Shown here: positions 9,859 through 18,303 of the stretch, piece after piece
How the letters are laid out: every line of letters starts with the position of its first letter
Position numbering within the stretch: position 1 is the stretch's first letter
Source of the DNA: Fastidiosipila sanguinis
GTDB taxonomy: Bacteria > Bacillota > Clostridia > Saccharofermentanales > Fastidiosipilaceae
Direction: 5' to 3'
Assembly (NCBI RefSeq): GCF_002998295.1
Contig: NZ_CP027226.1
Location: forward strand, 1-64,000
Length of the DNA: 64,000 nucleotides
Notes under the pieces: model-generated
Told to the model about the DNA's origin: nothing
The model's input: the letters and a program-made list of their open reading frames with translations, nothing else
The model's database searches: none
Position numbers and translations under genes: made by a program

Positions 9859-10641
9859 ATGTTAGATATAAATGAATTAATAGAAATAGTAAAAAAAGAT
9901 GGTGAATTCTTGAAATCAGCAGTACTAAAGAGCTCTGATGTACATGAGAAAGAAGGTCATGTGAACTTTGTAACAAAATATGACATGGCTAGTCAAAAGT
10001 ATTTGCAAGAGGAATTTGCTAAGCGTTGGCCAGATTACAATTTCATTGGCGAAGAAGAACCTATAGCTAAGCAATTGACAGATAAGCCAGCTTTCATAGT
10101 GGACCCAATAGATGGAACTAGCAACTTCATGTATGGAGTTCCTAATTCAGCCATTAGTGTTGCAGTAGTTGAGGATAAAGAGACTGTTCAAGGAATTGTC
10201 TATAACTTTTTTACAGATGAATTGTTTACGGCTGAGAAGGGTAAGGGCGCTTATCTAAATGGTGAGAGAATTTATGCACCGGAGAGACCGTTAGAAGGAA
10301 CTCTATGTGCTGTGGGTACAGCCCCATACTATGATGAGTTAAGAGGTGGTACACTGAATTTGATTGAACAGATTCTGGAATATTGTGACATTAGAAGGAT
10401 GGGTGCGGCAGCTTTAGACTTCTGCTATGTAGCTTGTGGAAGGTTTTCTGCTTTTATCGAATTAACAATGCAAGCCTGGGATTATGCGGCTGGATATCTT
10501 ATCTGCGAAGAAGCAGGAGCTATTGTCAGTGATATTAATGGTAATGGGATTAAACCTTTAGGCGAAAGTAGTATTGTTGTTGGTAATCCAGTAGCTTATA
10601 AAGAATTCTTCGAAAAAATTGATTTGAGTTTGGTTAAATAA
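9859..10641 (+). CDS. Inositol monophosphatase family protein
   Basis: This 260-aa protein has the full IMPase signature: metal ligands in 'GEEEP' (about residue 69) and 'DPIDGTSNF' (about residue 86), and the C-terminal 'WDYAAGYLICEEAGA' motif. Family members are Mg2+-dependent phosphatases, most often of myo-inositol 1-phosphate; some act on fructose-1,6-bisphosphate, PAP or other phosphates. No signal peptide is seen, so it is cytoplasmic. It sits upstream of a carbohydrate ABC importer and two PI-PLC genes, which favours an inositol-phosphate substrate, although a terminator separates it from them. The ribosome binding site is weak (AAAGGAAA). Confidence 0.85.
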   Translation: MLDINELIEIVKKDGEFLKSAVLKSSDVHEKEGHVNFVTKYDMASQKYLQEEFAKRWPDYNFIGEEEPIAKQLTDKPAFIVDPIDGTSNFMYGVPNSAISVAVVEDKETVQGIVYNFFTDELFTAEKGKGAYLNGERIYAPERPLEGTLCAVGTAPYYDELRGGTLNLIEQILEYCDIRRMGAAALDFCYVACGRFSAFIELTMQAWDYAAGYLICEEAGAIVSDINGNGIKPLGESSIVVGNPVAYKEFFEKIDLSLVK

Positions 10642-10735
10642 TTTCATATTGTCTTGGTTTATATGATAATTATTTTATATAAAGATAATGTCTTAAATGG
10701 CAATGTGTAGAACAAAATTTGTATCAAATATAAAG

Positions 10736-10773
10736 ACTGCTTAGGTGTAGAAAGATATACCTAAGCAGTTTTT
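10736..10773 (+). terminator. Intrinsic terminator after the inositol monophosphatase gene
   Basis: A perfect 11-bp stem ACTGCTTAGGT / ACCTAAGCAGT followed by TTTTT. Confidence 0.9.
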
Positions 10774-10831
10774 ATTTGATTATGTGTTGATTACGCTTTT
10801 ATAAAATCTGTGTTAAAAAAACACTCGTTTT

Positions 10832-10852
10832 TTAAAGTTGCAGTAACTTTAA
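10832..10852. promoter_or_regulatory. Dyad symmetric site upstream of the importer genes (candidate operator)
   Basis: Perfect 8-bp arms TTAAAGTT and AACTTTAA around GCAGT. Neither side is followed by a T-run in the right direction, so it does not look like a terminator. A repressor or activator site is possible. Confidence 0.35.
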
Positions 10853-10950
10853 TCTCTGAGTCTTTTGTTAAGATTGAATTAGTTTGTTGGGGCATAGAGC
10901 ATGATATTTATTAGATTAAAAATCTTTGAAACGGAGATTTTCAGAGCAAA

Positions 10951-11790
10951 ATGGTAGCAAAAAAAGTTTTAACTAAATCTGCAAAAGTTTTATTTTCTAT
11001 TATTTTAATTATCTGGAGCATTTTCCCAATCTATTGGATGTTTACCTTGGCATTTAGATCAGCGTCTGAGCTAAGTGGCAATTTAAGCATATTACCAAAA
11101 AGTTTTTCGCTAGATAATTTTGCAGTACTTTTCACTAAGCACAATTTCTTAGTTGCACTTAAAAATAGTATTACAGTTACATTAGTTTCACTAATAATTT
11201 CCCTATTCATAGGCGTTCCTGCAAGTTATCTACTATCCAGAACAAGATTCAAATTTAAATTAAGAAATGTCTCACTATTTTGGGTCTTGCTTGTAAGAGT
11301 TATTCCTCCAATAGCCTTTGCTATACCTTTATACTTTATTTTTAATAGCTTAGGCTGGAGTAATACTATTTGGCCATTAATTTTAGCAAATGTACTCTTA
11401 AATTTACCGTTGATTATCTGGTATTTATTAACTGCTGTAGATGGCCTATCTGAATCAATTGAAGAGAGTGCGAGAATTGATGGAGCGAATGAGTACCAAA
11501 TTTTTTCCGAGATTGTTTTACCAAGACTTATGCCTGCTATATCAGCAGTTGCAATACTTTCGTTTATGACAAGCTGGAATGAGTATTTATTTGCAGTTAT
11601 ATTTACACGTAAGCCAGATAATTTCACTGTACCTCTGCTCTTATCGACAATGAATAGTGAGCAGGAATTGACTCAATGGGGACAAGTTGGCGCAGCTGGA
11701 GTTATATCAATAATACCAGTACTTGTGTTCGTTATTTTTGCCCAGAAATTACTTAAGGAGAATATATCAGCAGGTGCGGTTAAAGGATAG
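10951..11790 (+). CDS. Carbohydrate ABC transporter permease (MalG/UgpE-like)
   Basis: A 279-aa membrane protein with about six transmembrane helices. It carries the binding-protein-dependent permease EAA loop 'EESARIDGANEYQIF' with the downstream 'LPRLMPA', which docks on the ATPase. The type I carbohydrate uptake family moves sugars, oligosaccharides or glycerol-phosphate compounds. It precedes the lipoprotein and the second permease, an unusual order because permease genes usually follow the binding protein together. No ATPase gene is nearby, so a shared MsmX-type ATPase elsewhere is likely. A GGAG lies 14 nt upstream of the ATG, rather far. Confidence 0.88.
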   Translation: MVAKKVLTKSAKVLFSIILIIWSIFPIYWMFTLAFRSASELSGNLSILPKSFSLDNFAVLFTKHNFLVALKNSITVTLVSLIISLFIGVPASYLLSRTRFKFKLRNVSLFWVLLVRVIPPIAFAIPLYFIFNSLGWSNTIWPLILANVLLNLPLIIWYLLTAVDGLSESIEESARIDGANEYQIFSEIVLPRLMPAISAVAILSFMTSWNEYLFAVIFTRKPDNFTVPLLLSTMNSEQELTQWGQVGAAGVISIIPVLVFVIFAQKLLKENISAGAVKG

Positions 11791-12005
11791 ATATTTCGTA
11801 TTTGGAAATAAAATATTGTCAGTAAGTAAATAGACAAAAGTAAATCTAGCGCCGTTTGAGCATTTAAGTAGCTATTAGAAATAATAGAAAGGCACCGGAG
11901 CAGAATTGCAAAGGTGCAAAGGCAGAAGTGCAGCTAAGCAGATTACAAAAGTATATTGCACAGAAGCAAAGCAGAACAAAAGTGTTAAAAGAGGAGGAAA
12001 ACACG

Positions 12006-13247
12006 ATGTTGAAAAACATAGGAAAGAAGGTATTAGCTTCAGGTTTAGCGTTAGTGCTAGGACTTGCTACTGTAGCTTGTGACTCTAAAGAATCAGCTTC
12101 AGGCACAAGTGATGGCAATGGAGCGACATTATCAATAGCAGCTAGAGGTGGTTCACACGTAGATGCTATTAATGCTGTCAAAGATGCTTTTGAGAAGGAT
12201 CACAATGTAAAGATAGAAGTTACTGGTTATGAGAACGCAGACCTCAAAACAAATATTATGTTAGACAGCTCTAACAATACAGGGGACTTTGACTTAGTAA
12301 TGCTAGATGACCCTTGGATTCCAGAGATGACACAAGCTAATATTTTATATAACTTAACTGAACATAAATATGAGCCGGATCCTGACTTTATCCAGGCAAG
12401 TATGGATATTGGTAAAGCTCCACACGCTACTGGGGATCAATTTGCCTTACCTTTCGCCGGTAACGTTATGTTGTTGTTCTATAACACAGAAATGGTTAAA
12501 GATGCTCCAACTTCATGGGAAGGAGTTCTAGACTTAGCAAATCAAGTTAAATCTGACGGTAAGTTAGGATATGTAATTCGTGGTCAACAAGGAAACCCAA
12601 TTGTTTCAGACTGGTTGCCAATTTTCTGGGCAAATGGTGGTGATGTATTTGACAAGGACTGGAAAGCTACAGTTAATAATGAGGCTGGTATTGAAGCATT
12701 AAAACTTTACATCGAACTTCTAAACTCAGGTGCAAACTATGAGAAAAATGACTTGGTTTCATCAGTTGCAGATGGAAACGCAGCAATGGCATTAGGTTGG
12801 CCATCCTGGTTCGTAACTGACGAAGGTGCAACAGCAGCATATGCTCCAATTCCAGGTAAGTTCTCAGAAGCTAGTGAAGAACATCCAGCAGGTTTGATCG
12901 GAAACTGGTTCATGGGTGTAACAGCAAATTCAGGAAACAAAGATATAGCAGTTGAGTTATTAAAATACTTAACGTCAGCAGAAAGCCAAAAAGAAATGGC
13001 AAAAGTAGGTGGTGTACCTACAAGAACATCAGTTCTAAATGATGCAGAATTAGTAGAAGCAAATCCTCACTTCCCGACTTTAGCAGAAGGAACAGAGAAA
13101 TCTAAGGTTCGTCCTCGTACAGAGAAATGGGGAGAATGTGAAGAAGCTCTAGGTGCTGAGCTGTCCGCTGCAGTTACAGGTGCAAAATCAGTAGAACAAG
13201 CACTTGCAGATGCAGAAAAAGAAATGAACAAAATAATGGGCAAATAG
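12006..13247 (+). CDS. Extracellular solute-binding lipoprotein, family 1 (carbohydrate type)
   Basis: The start is placed at 12006 because GAGGAGG lies 5-9 nt upstream; this gives 413 aa. A lipoprotein signal peptide ends at 'ATVAC' (Cys25, slightly off the LxxC consensus). The mature protein has the family 1 binding-protein fold signs: 'IEVTGYENADLKTNIMLD', 'DLVMLDDPW' and 'LPFAGNVMLLFYNTEMV'. Such proteins deliver sugars, sugar alcohols or glycerophospho compounds to MalF/MalG-type permeases, here flanking it on both sides. The neighbouring PI-PLCs and inositol monophosphatase suggest inositol or an inositol phosphate as ligand. That is inference. A longer reading frame from 11928 is unlikely because it lacks a signal peptide at its start. 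Confidence 0.87.
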   Translation: MLKNIGKKVLASGLALVLGLATVACDSKESASGTSDGNGATLSIAARGGSHVDAINAVKDAFEKDHNVKIEVTGYENADLKTNIMLDSSNNTGDFDLVMLDDPWIPEMTQANILYNLTEHKYEPDPDFIQASMDIGKAPHATGDQFALPFAGNVMLLFYNTEMVKDAPTSWEGVLDLANQVKSDGKLGYVIRGQQGNPIVSDWLPIFWANGGDVFDKDWKATVNNEAGIEALKLYIELLNSGANYEKNDLVSSVADGNAAMALGWPSWFVTDEGATAAYAPIPGKFSEASEEHPAGLIGNWFMGVTANSGNKDIAVELLKYLTSAESQKEMAKVGGVPTRTSVLNDAELVEANPHFPTLAEGTEKSKVRPRTEKWGECEEALGAELSAAVTGAKSVEQALADAEKEMNKIMGK

Positions 13248-13256
13248 TATTAATTT

Positions 13257-13292
13257 AAGCACGGTAGGCCACTAATTATGACTGCCGTGCTT
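13257..13292 (+). terminator. Hairpin between the binding-protein gene and the downstream permease
   Basis: Stem AAGCACGGTAG / CTGCCGTGCTT (one G-U) followed by ATCTTTT. Partial terminators or RNA-stabilising hairpins after binding-protein genes are common and would raise the binding protein level relative to the permease. Confidence 0.65.
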
Positions 13293-13324
13293 ATCTTTTG
13301 TTTTAAGAGATAAAGAGGATCTAT

Positions 13325-14326
13325 ATGATAAGTGACCACATAGCAATAACTGAGTTCCAAGAGGATAATCAGTTAGCTAAAATTAAAGAAATTAACCAAA
13401 ACCCCTCCAAGCAAAGGTCGTATGTAATGGGTCAAAAAATTAAAGATCGTCTTTTTACATATTCAATGATATGGCCAGCTTTATTAACTTTGATATTTGT
13501 CTCGATTGTACCAATTATTGCAATAATTAATACAAGCTTGACTAATTTAAACTTAATAAAAATGAATAATGGAGCAGAAGAGTTTATAAGATTTGAGAAT
13601 TATAAAACAATTTTTCAGGATAGTAATTTCTGGCAAAGTATTGAAGTAACAGTTAAATTTACACTGATTGCCGTGTTTACACAACTTGCATTGGGAATGT
13701 TGATGGCAGTTTTTGTACATAAACAGAGAAAAGGTATTTGGGGAAGTGCAATAAAGATTATCTTGCTTTTGCCAAACCTTTGCCCACCTATTTCAATGAT
13801 CTTAATCTGGCAAACAATGTACAGTAATAATTATGGTGTTATTAACCAGATCCTTAATGCATTAGGAATAGGATCTGTTAACTGGTTACAAGATATTAAT
13901 GTTGCCTTCTTTGCTGTTTTGATTGTTGACATTTGGCAATATGCTCCATTTGTATATTTATTGTTATACACCTCTTTGACACAATTTCCTAAAGAAATGG
14001 AAGAAGCAGCTAACATAGATGGTGCTAGTTCATGGCAGATGTTTAAGTATATTACTTTGCCATATCTAGGGAAAACCCTTGGAATAGTTGCTCTCTTGAG
14101 AACAATTGATACATTTAGGTTATTTGACAAGGTTAATGTTTTGACCGGTGGTGGTCCATACAACTCAACCAGGACAATCACAATGTATATTTATCAGACA
14201 GGCATTGATAGATTCGAGCTAGGCATGGCTTCAGCAAGTAGTATTTTAATGACAATAGTTGTCTTGATCCTAGCTATCCCATACTTACGTTCGAATTTCC
14301 AAAACATAAGGAGAAGCAGTAGGTAG
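13325..14326 (+). CDS. Carbohydrate ABC transporter permease (MalF/UgpA-like)
   Basis: A 333-aa protein with a roughly 45-residue cytoplasmic N-terminal extension and then six predicted transmembrane helices. The first is near 'YSMIWPALLTLIFVSIVPII'. The EAA loop 'MEEAANIDGASSWQMF' and the following 'TLPYLGKTL' mark it as the partner of the MalG-like permease at 10951. It follows the binding protein gene after a hairpin and is only 4 bp from the PI-PLC gene, so transport and phospholipase genes are probably co-transcribed. Confidence 0.88.
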   Translation: MISDHIAITEFQEDNQLAKIKEINQNPSKQRSYVMGQKIKDRLFTYSMIWPALLTLIFVSIVPIIAIINTSLTNLNLIKMNNGAEEFIRFENYKTIFQDSNFWQSIEVTVKFTLIAVFTQLALGMLMAVFVHKQRKGIWGSAIKIILLLPNLCPPISMILIWQTMYSNNYGVINQILNALGIGSVNWLQDINVAFFAVLIVDIWQYAPFVYLLLYTSLTQFPKEMEEAANIDGASSWQMFKYITLPYLGKTLGIVALLRTIDTFRLFDKVNVLTGGGPYNSTRTITMYIYQTGIDRFELGMASASSILMTIVVLILAIPYLRSNFQNIRRSSR

Positions 14327-14330
14327 TTAA

Positions 14331-15476
14331 ATGATGATTGAGAAAAAAAGTATAATAAATAGAAACTTTAAAGTTAAGAAGATTACACTACTTCTAGTTG
14401 CTATATTTATCAGCTCATTATTGATCTCTGGAACTAATATAGCAGCCGTAGGGAATTTAGCTCAGGACTACTCAGAACGAGAGAGGTCAGCCCAGGAAAA
14501 TGATGAGCAAGAGAGCGCTTATTGGCATAATAGTAGTCTGAATTTAGATAATAGAGATTGGATGTCTAGAATCTCAGACGATAAACTAATCAGTGAGTTA
14601 TCTATTCCAGGAACTCACGATACTATGGCTTATAATCCAGATTTGAAATTCCTAAATATTACAAGAACTCAAACTATTAGTTTAGAAAATCAATTAAATA
14701 TTGGTATCAGATACTTGGACATTCGCTTGACGAATCAGAGTGATAGATTTGACATTAATCATGGAGCTATTTATCTAGGATATAACTTCACAGACGTTCT
14801 TGAAACTGTAGAAGAATTTTTGAACGCTAACCCAAGTGAGACGATTGTAATGCGACTTAAGCAAGAACATAGTAATTCTAGTCTTGCCGAAATGAAGAAT
14901 TTATTCGATAAGTACTTTGAAGAATATAGAGAGCTATTCTGGACAAAAGATTCTAGTAACTCCCCAATCAATCCTAGTTTAGCTGAACTTAGAGGTAAGA
15001 TCTTAGTAGTCTCAGAAGTAGATAGTATAGATTTTTCCCTAAGGTTTAAGGATATTATTTTGCAAGATTACTTTGCCCTAGGAACTGTATATAATATCAC
15101 TGATAAATGGGATAAAGTTAGAAATCACCTTGAGCTGAGTAATCAAGATTATAGTAATAATATTTACATGAACCATTTAAGCGCAACCGGTGGAGCTATG
15201 CCTTATACGGTGGCTAGTGGACAGATTATTCCAGATAATAATACAGAGAAACTTTGGACGGGTATAATCAGGCCTACCAAGGAAAATGTGGAATATCCTT
15301 ATTTCTCTAAAAGAGAGTTTTTACCAGGATTAAACGCTTTCTATTACAGAGGTATAAATGAACTATTTGTAGACTATATACAGAATAATTATATTGAAAA
15401 TAAGACAGGTATAGTGATTGCGGACTTCCCAGGGGCAGCACTGATTAATTCGATTATAGAAGTTAATTTCAGTTAG
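14331..15476 (+). CDS. Secreted phosphatidylinositol-specific phospholipase C
   Basis: A 381-aa protein with an N-terminal signal/transmembrane segment (about residues 17-38) and a PI-PLC X domain. The active site fits the bacterial type: 'SIPGTHDTMAY' gives His96-Asp97, 'YLDIRL' gives Asp130 and Arg132, and 'NHGAIYLGYNF' gives His144. This matches the His32/Asp33/Asp67/Arg69/His82 pattern of the Bacillus cereus enzyme, where Arg replaces the Ca2+ of eukaryotic PLCs. Such enzymes cleave phosphatidylinositol or GPI anchors to diacylglycerol and inositol 1-phosphate (cyclic). It begins 4 bp after the permease stop, which suggests the importer takes up its product. Confidence 0.88.
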   Translation: MMIEKKSIINRNFKVKKITLLLVAIFISSLLISGTNIAAVGNLAQDYSERERSAQENDEQESAYWHNSSLNLDNRDWMSRISDDKLISELSIPGTHDTMAYNPDLKFLNITRTQTISLENQLNIGIRYLDIRLTNQSDRFDINHGAIYLGYNFTDVLETVEEFLNANPSETIVMRLKQEHSNSSLAEMKNLFDKYFEEYRELFWTKDSSNSPINPSLAELRGKILVVSEVDSIDFSLRFKDIILQDYFALGTVYNITDKWDKVRNHLELSNQDYSNNIYMNHLSATGGAMPYTVASGQIIPDNNTEKLWTGIIRPTKENVEYPYFSKREFLPGLNAFYYRGINELFVDYIQNNYIENKTGIVIADFPGAALINSIIEVNFS

Positions 15477-15486
15477 AGGTGTGAAG

Positions 15487-16473
15487 ATGTTGGACGCTAA
15501 GATACAATACCAGGATGGAGCATTTTCCTGTGAAAGTGACTTAGATATCTTTAATCCTAATTGGATGAGCAAATTACCTGAGCGAAAAAAACTTAATCAG
15601 ATTTCTATACCTGGTACTCATGATAGTATGGCTTATGGGAAAAAGATTGAGTTTGCGTCAAACACCAGGACTCAATCCCTAAGCCTCAAGAACCAGTTGA
15701 ACAAAGGTATTCGTTTTTTAGACATAAGGCTTAATTATAGAGAAAAGTTTTTCGCTATACATCATGGATCGATTTTCTTGGGATTTAATTTCTTGGAAGT
15801 ACTTGTCGATTGTGAGAATTTTCTCGAGAAAAATCCCAGTGAGTTTATTCTAATGCGTGTACAGCAAGAGGCTAGTTCGGCCAATGATAGGCAGATTTGG
15901 GCCATGTTTAGAAAGTACCACGATATGTTTAAGAATTTGTTCTGGCTCAATCGCAAGGGACTAGTTAATCCAAATATTGAAGAATTGAGGGGGAAAAATG
16001 TCTTGTTGAGTGAGTTGGAATATGTAGACTTTTCGCTTAAGTATAGTTCCTTAGAGATTCAAGATTATTACAGTCTTGAGAGTTTAGATAATTTAAAAGA
16101 CAAATATATTGCTATTAAAGATCATTTCGATAAATGTAATACCGATGTGAAAGGGGGATCAGAGAAAATATTTTTAAACCATATTAGTGCCAAAGATGCG
16201 GCTTTCCCTTACATGATTGCTGGTGGCAGAACAGTCATGAAAACTAATAGTCCTAGGATTGTTACGGGCAAGATCCTTTTCGAGAATGATGATGAAAGTT
16301 TGTACCCAAGGTTGGATCTAGGAGAGGGTGTTTTTGCGGAGGTTTATCCTGGAGCTAATAAGATGACGCTAGATCTTGTAAACAAGGCAGAGTTAAAGTA
16401 CTTAGGAATTGTAGTTTGTGACTTTCCTGGTTCTGAATTAATCCAAAAAGTTATAAATACTAATTTCGATTAG
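15487..16473 (+). CDS. PI-PLC homologue without signal peptide
   Basis: A 328-aa paralogue of the preceding protein; the two align along the whole X domain. Catalytic residues are kept: 'SIPGTHDSMAY' (His45), 'FLDIRL' (Asp79, Arg81) and 'IHHGSIFLGFNF' (His93). The start is set at the ATG at 15487 (AGAGGTG upstream), not the in-frame GTG at 15481. The N-terminus (MLDAKIQYQDGAFSCESD) is hydrophilic, so no classical export signal is visible. It may act in the cytoplasm, for example on an imported inositol phospho-compound, or be exported another way. It lies 10 bp after the first PI-PLC gene and ends the cluster. Confidence 0.82.
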   Translation: MLDAKIQYQDGAFSCESDLDIFNPNWMSKLPERKKLNQISIPGTHDSMAYGKKIEFASNTRTQSLSLKNQLNKGIRFLDIRLNYREKFFAIHHGSIFLGFNFLEVLVDCENFLEKNPSEFILMRVQQEASSANDRQIWAMFRKYHDMFKNLFWLNRKGLVNPNIEELRGKNVLLSELEYVDFSLKYSSLEIQDYYSLESLDNLKDKYIAIKDHFDKCNTDVKGGSEKIFLNHISAKDAAFPYMIAGGRTVMKTNSPRIVTGKILFENDDESLYPRLDLGEGVFAEVYPGANKMTLDLVNKAELKYLGIVVCDFPGSELIQKVINTNFD

Positions 16474-16588
16474 ATCGTAAAAAATAGAATAAAATACAGA
16501 TGAACTTTGAGGAGAGTTATTTGTAAAAAGATTTTTAATATAGCAGTCAAAAGTTGATAAGAAATTTAACAACTTTAGTACTAGACCT

Positions 16589-16615
16589 GAGTATGTCTTA
16601 AAAAGACTCTTTTTT
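16589..16615 (+). terminator. Likely terminator of the importer/PI-PLC cluster
   Basis: Hairpin GTCTT-AAA-AAGAC (extendable by GAGT/ACTC) followed by CTTTTTT. Confidence 0.65.
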
Positions 16616-16787
16616 ATTTGGGGTTGTTGGGATATTTGGATATTCTATGGTTTTGTAGAAAGTTGTTGGAAACTGTAGATAATAGTTGGAAAATTTTCGA
16701 GATGTTTTCTATAAAGTAAAATGCAAAGCCGTAGAGAATTAGAAACTATCTGACTAGTAAAATTCTGAGTAGGAGTAATTATTGCTT

Positions 16788-16796
16788 TGTTATAAT
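16788..16796 (+). promoter_or_regulatory. Extended -10 promoter for the gamma-glutamylcyclotransferase-like gene
   Basis: TGTTATAAT, an extended -10 element (TGn before TATAAT), 30 bp upstream of the start codon. No good -35 is visible. Confidence 0.55.
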
Positions 16797-16825
16797 TAAA
16801 AGACTAAGTGTTTAGGAGAGAAATT

Positions 16826-17314
16826 ATGTCTATTGACAAATTTAAAGGCAAGAAAATATACATAGCTTACGGTAGTAACCTGCATGTTGAGCAAATGCAA
16901 GAACGCTGTAAGGAGGCAGAGTTGTTAGGAGTAGCAACTCTCCAAGATCACTGCTTAGAGTACAAGGGAGAACCTGGCAGAGCATACCTTACAATTGCTC
17001 CATCTATAGGTGAATTTTTGCCCGTGGCCGTGTGGCTAACTAGTGCTGCAGATGAACTAGCTCTAGATGAGTATGAGGATTATCCTGAGCTTTATTACAA
17101 GACATCCTACCAGGTAAAACTTGATAAAGTATTTCCTGAATTTGCTCAAGACTTCAAACAAGGAGATACCATCAATGCCTACACCTATGTTATGCAAGAT
17201 GATAAAGTTCCAGCACGACCAACTGATGAATATATTGAAATTTGTAAAGCCGGATATGATAATTTTGGCTTTGATAAGAAAATCTTAGATGAAGCTTTAG
17301 TGAAACTAAGGTAG
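16826..17314 (+). CDS. Gamma-glutamylcyclotransferase-like protein (AIG2/GGCT fold)
   Basis: A 162-aa protein; the start at 16826 is chosen because AGGAGAG lies just upstream, although the frame is open from a GTG at 16808. The GGCT signature 'IAYGSNL' is at the N-terminus, and the acidic 'LDEYEDYPELYYK' segment carries the expected catalytic glutamate. The family opens gamma-glutamyl amides to 5-oxoproline or trims gamma-glutamyl-amine adducts; the exact substrate cannot be told. It is followed by thyA after 41 bp, probably in one transcript. Confidence 0.8.
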   Translation: MSIDKFKGKKIYIAYGSNLHVEQMQERCKEAELLGVATLQDHCLEYKGEPGRAYLTIAPSIGEFLPVAVWLTSAADELALDEYEDYPELYYKTSYQVKLDKVFPEFAQDFKQGDTINAYTYVMQDDKVPARPTDEYIEICKAGYDNFGFDKKILDEALVKLR

Positions 17315-17355
17315 TATAAATATATTAATTATTCATTTTATACAAGGAGTGCAAG

Positions 17356-18189
17356 ATGAGTAGGGCGGATGAATTATTTGTTAGAGATTGTAGACGCATT
17401 TTAGACGAAGGTTATGAGCAAAATTCAGGTGAAACTAGAGCTCGTTGGGCAGATGATGGCTCACCAGCTTATACCAAGAAAATATGCTCTGTAGTAAATA
17501 GATACAACTTACAAGAAGAGTTCCCAATCCAAACAATTAGACCAATTAATTATAAGGCTGCTATTGACGAGATTTTGTGGATTTGGCAAAAGAAATCTAA
17601 TGTAGTTTCAGAATTAAATAGTAAAATTTGGAATCAATGGGAAAAAGAGGATGGCACTATTGGTAAGGCTTACGGCTACCAGTTAGGACGAGTACATAAG
17701 TATCCAGAAGGTGAATTCGATCAGGTCGATAGAGTCTTATATCTTTTGAAAAACAACCCTGATAGTAGAAGAATTCTGACTTCTATGTATAACTTTGATG
17801 ACTTAAACGAGATGGCTCTATACCCATGTGCATACGGTATGATGTTTAATGTTTTTGGGAACAAGCTTAATGGTATACTGCAGCAAAGATCTCAAGATAT
17901 GTTAGTTGCTAATGGTTGGAATGTTGTCCAATATGCAGCTTTGATACATATGTTTGCTCAGGTAAGTGGGCTTGAAGCAGGTGAGTTGGTGCATGTTATT
18001 TCTGATGCACATATCTATGACAGACATTTCGAGATTGTAGAAGAAGTTATAGAGCGAGAGCAATATCCAGCACCTAAGTTGTGGATTAATCCTGAGGTAA
18101 AAGATTTCTACGATTTCACAGTTGATGACTTCGTTTTAGAAGATTACAAGCATGGCGAAAGAGTACGTAAGATTCCAGTGGCAGAGTAG
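17356..18189 (+). CDS. thyA: Thymidylate synthase (clostridial ThyA subgroup)
   Basis: A 277-aa enzyme that makes dTMP from dUMP with methylenetetrahydrofolate. The catalytic Cys158 is in 'LYPCAYGMMF', the phosphate-binding segment is 'QQRSQDML', and the nucleotide-binding motifs are 'NGWNVVQYA' and 'DAHIYDRH'. The residue after the catalytic Cys is Ala rather than the usual His. From memory, other clostridial ThyA proteins also read PCA here, so I treat this as a subgroup trait rather than damage. AAGGAG lies 8 bp upstream. Its terminator has been split by the insertion sequence immediately downstream. Confidence 0.92.
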   Translation: MSRADELFVRDCRRILDEGYEQNSGETRARWADDGSPAYTKKICSVVNRYNLQEEFPIQTIRPINYKAAIDEILWIWQKKSNVVSELNSKIWNQWEKEDGTIGKAYGYQLGRVHKYPEGEFDQVDRVLYLLKNNPDSRRILTSMYNFDDLNEMALYPCAYGMMFNVFGNKLNGILQQRSQDMLVANGWNVVQYAALIHMFAQVSGLEAGELVHVISDAHIYDRHFEIVEEVIEREQYPAPKLWINPEVKDFYDFTVDDFVLEDYKHGERVRKIPVAE

Positions 18190-18235
18190 ATTAGTTTACC
18201 TGGAATAAACTTCCTTGCTTACATTTAATAAAACA

Positions 18236-18248
18236 AAAACTCAACAGT
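18236..18248 (+). terminator. Left half of the thyA terminator, split by the insertion sequence
   Basis: AAAACTCAACAGT here is the perfect complement of ACTGTTGAGTTTT at 19948-19960. Removing the IS and one copy of its 3-bp target repeat restores a 13-bp hairpin with loop AAAA and a T-rich tail. Confidence 0.8.
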
Positions 18249-18303
18249 AAAAACTGAACTGACCCTTGTCAAGTAGACAACCAATTTAATTAAAAGTTTT
18301 GCA

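Larger units (their letters stand above)
10642..10950 (+). other. Intergenic region upstream of the importer/PI-PLC genes
   Basis: This 309-bp gap holds the terminator at 10736-10769, a short GTGTT/AACAC hairpin near 10810, and a perfect dyad TTAAAGTT-5 nt-AACTTTAA at 10832-10852. I see no convincing coding sequence and cannot settle on a single promoter. Confidence 0.5.
16474..16825 (+). other. Intergenic region with terminator and promoter
   Basis: This 352-bp gap holds a terminator near 16589-16615 and the promoter at 16788. The stretch 16620-16780 contains several imperfect GTTGGAAA-like words but no coding sequence I can support. Confidence 0.4.

Noticed and set aside
17821-17850. Thymidylate synthase lacking the His after the catalytic Cys, as if damaged
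   Set aside because: All other motifs are intact, and PCA instead of PCH is what I recall from clostridial ThyA proteins, so it is a subgroup trait.
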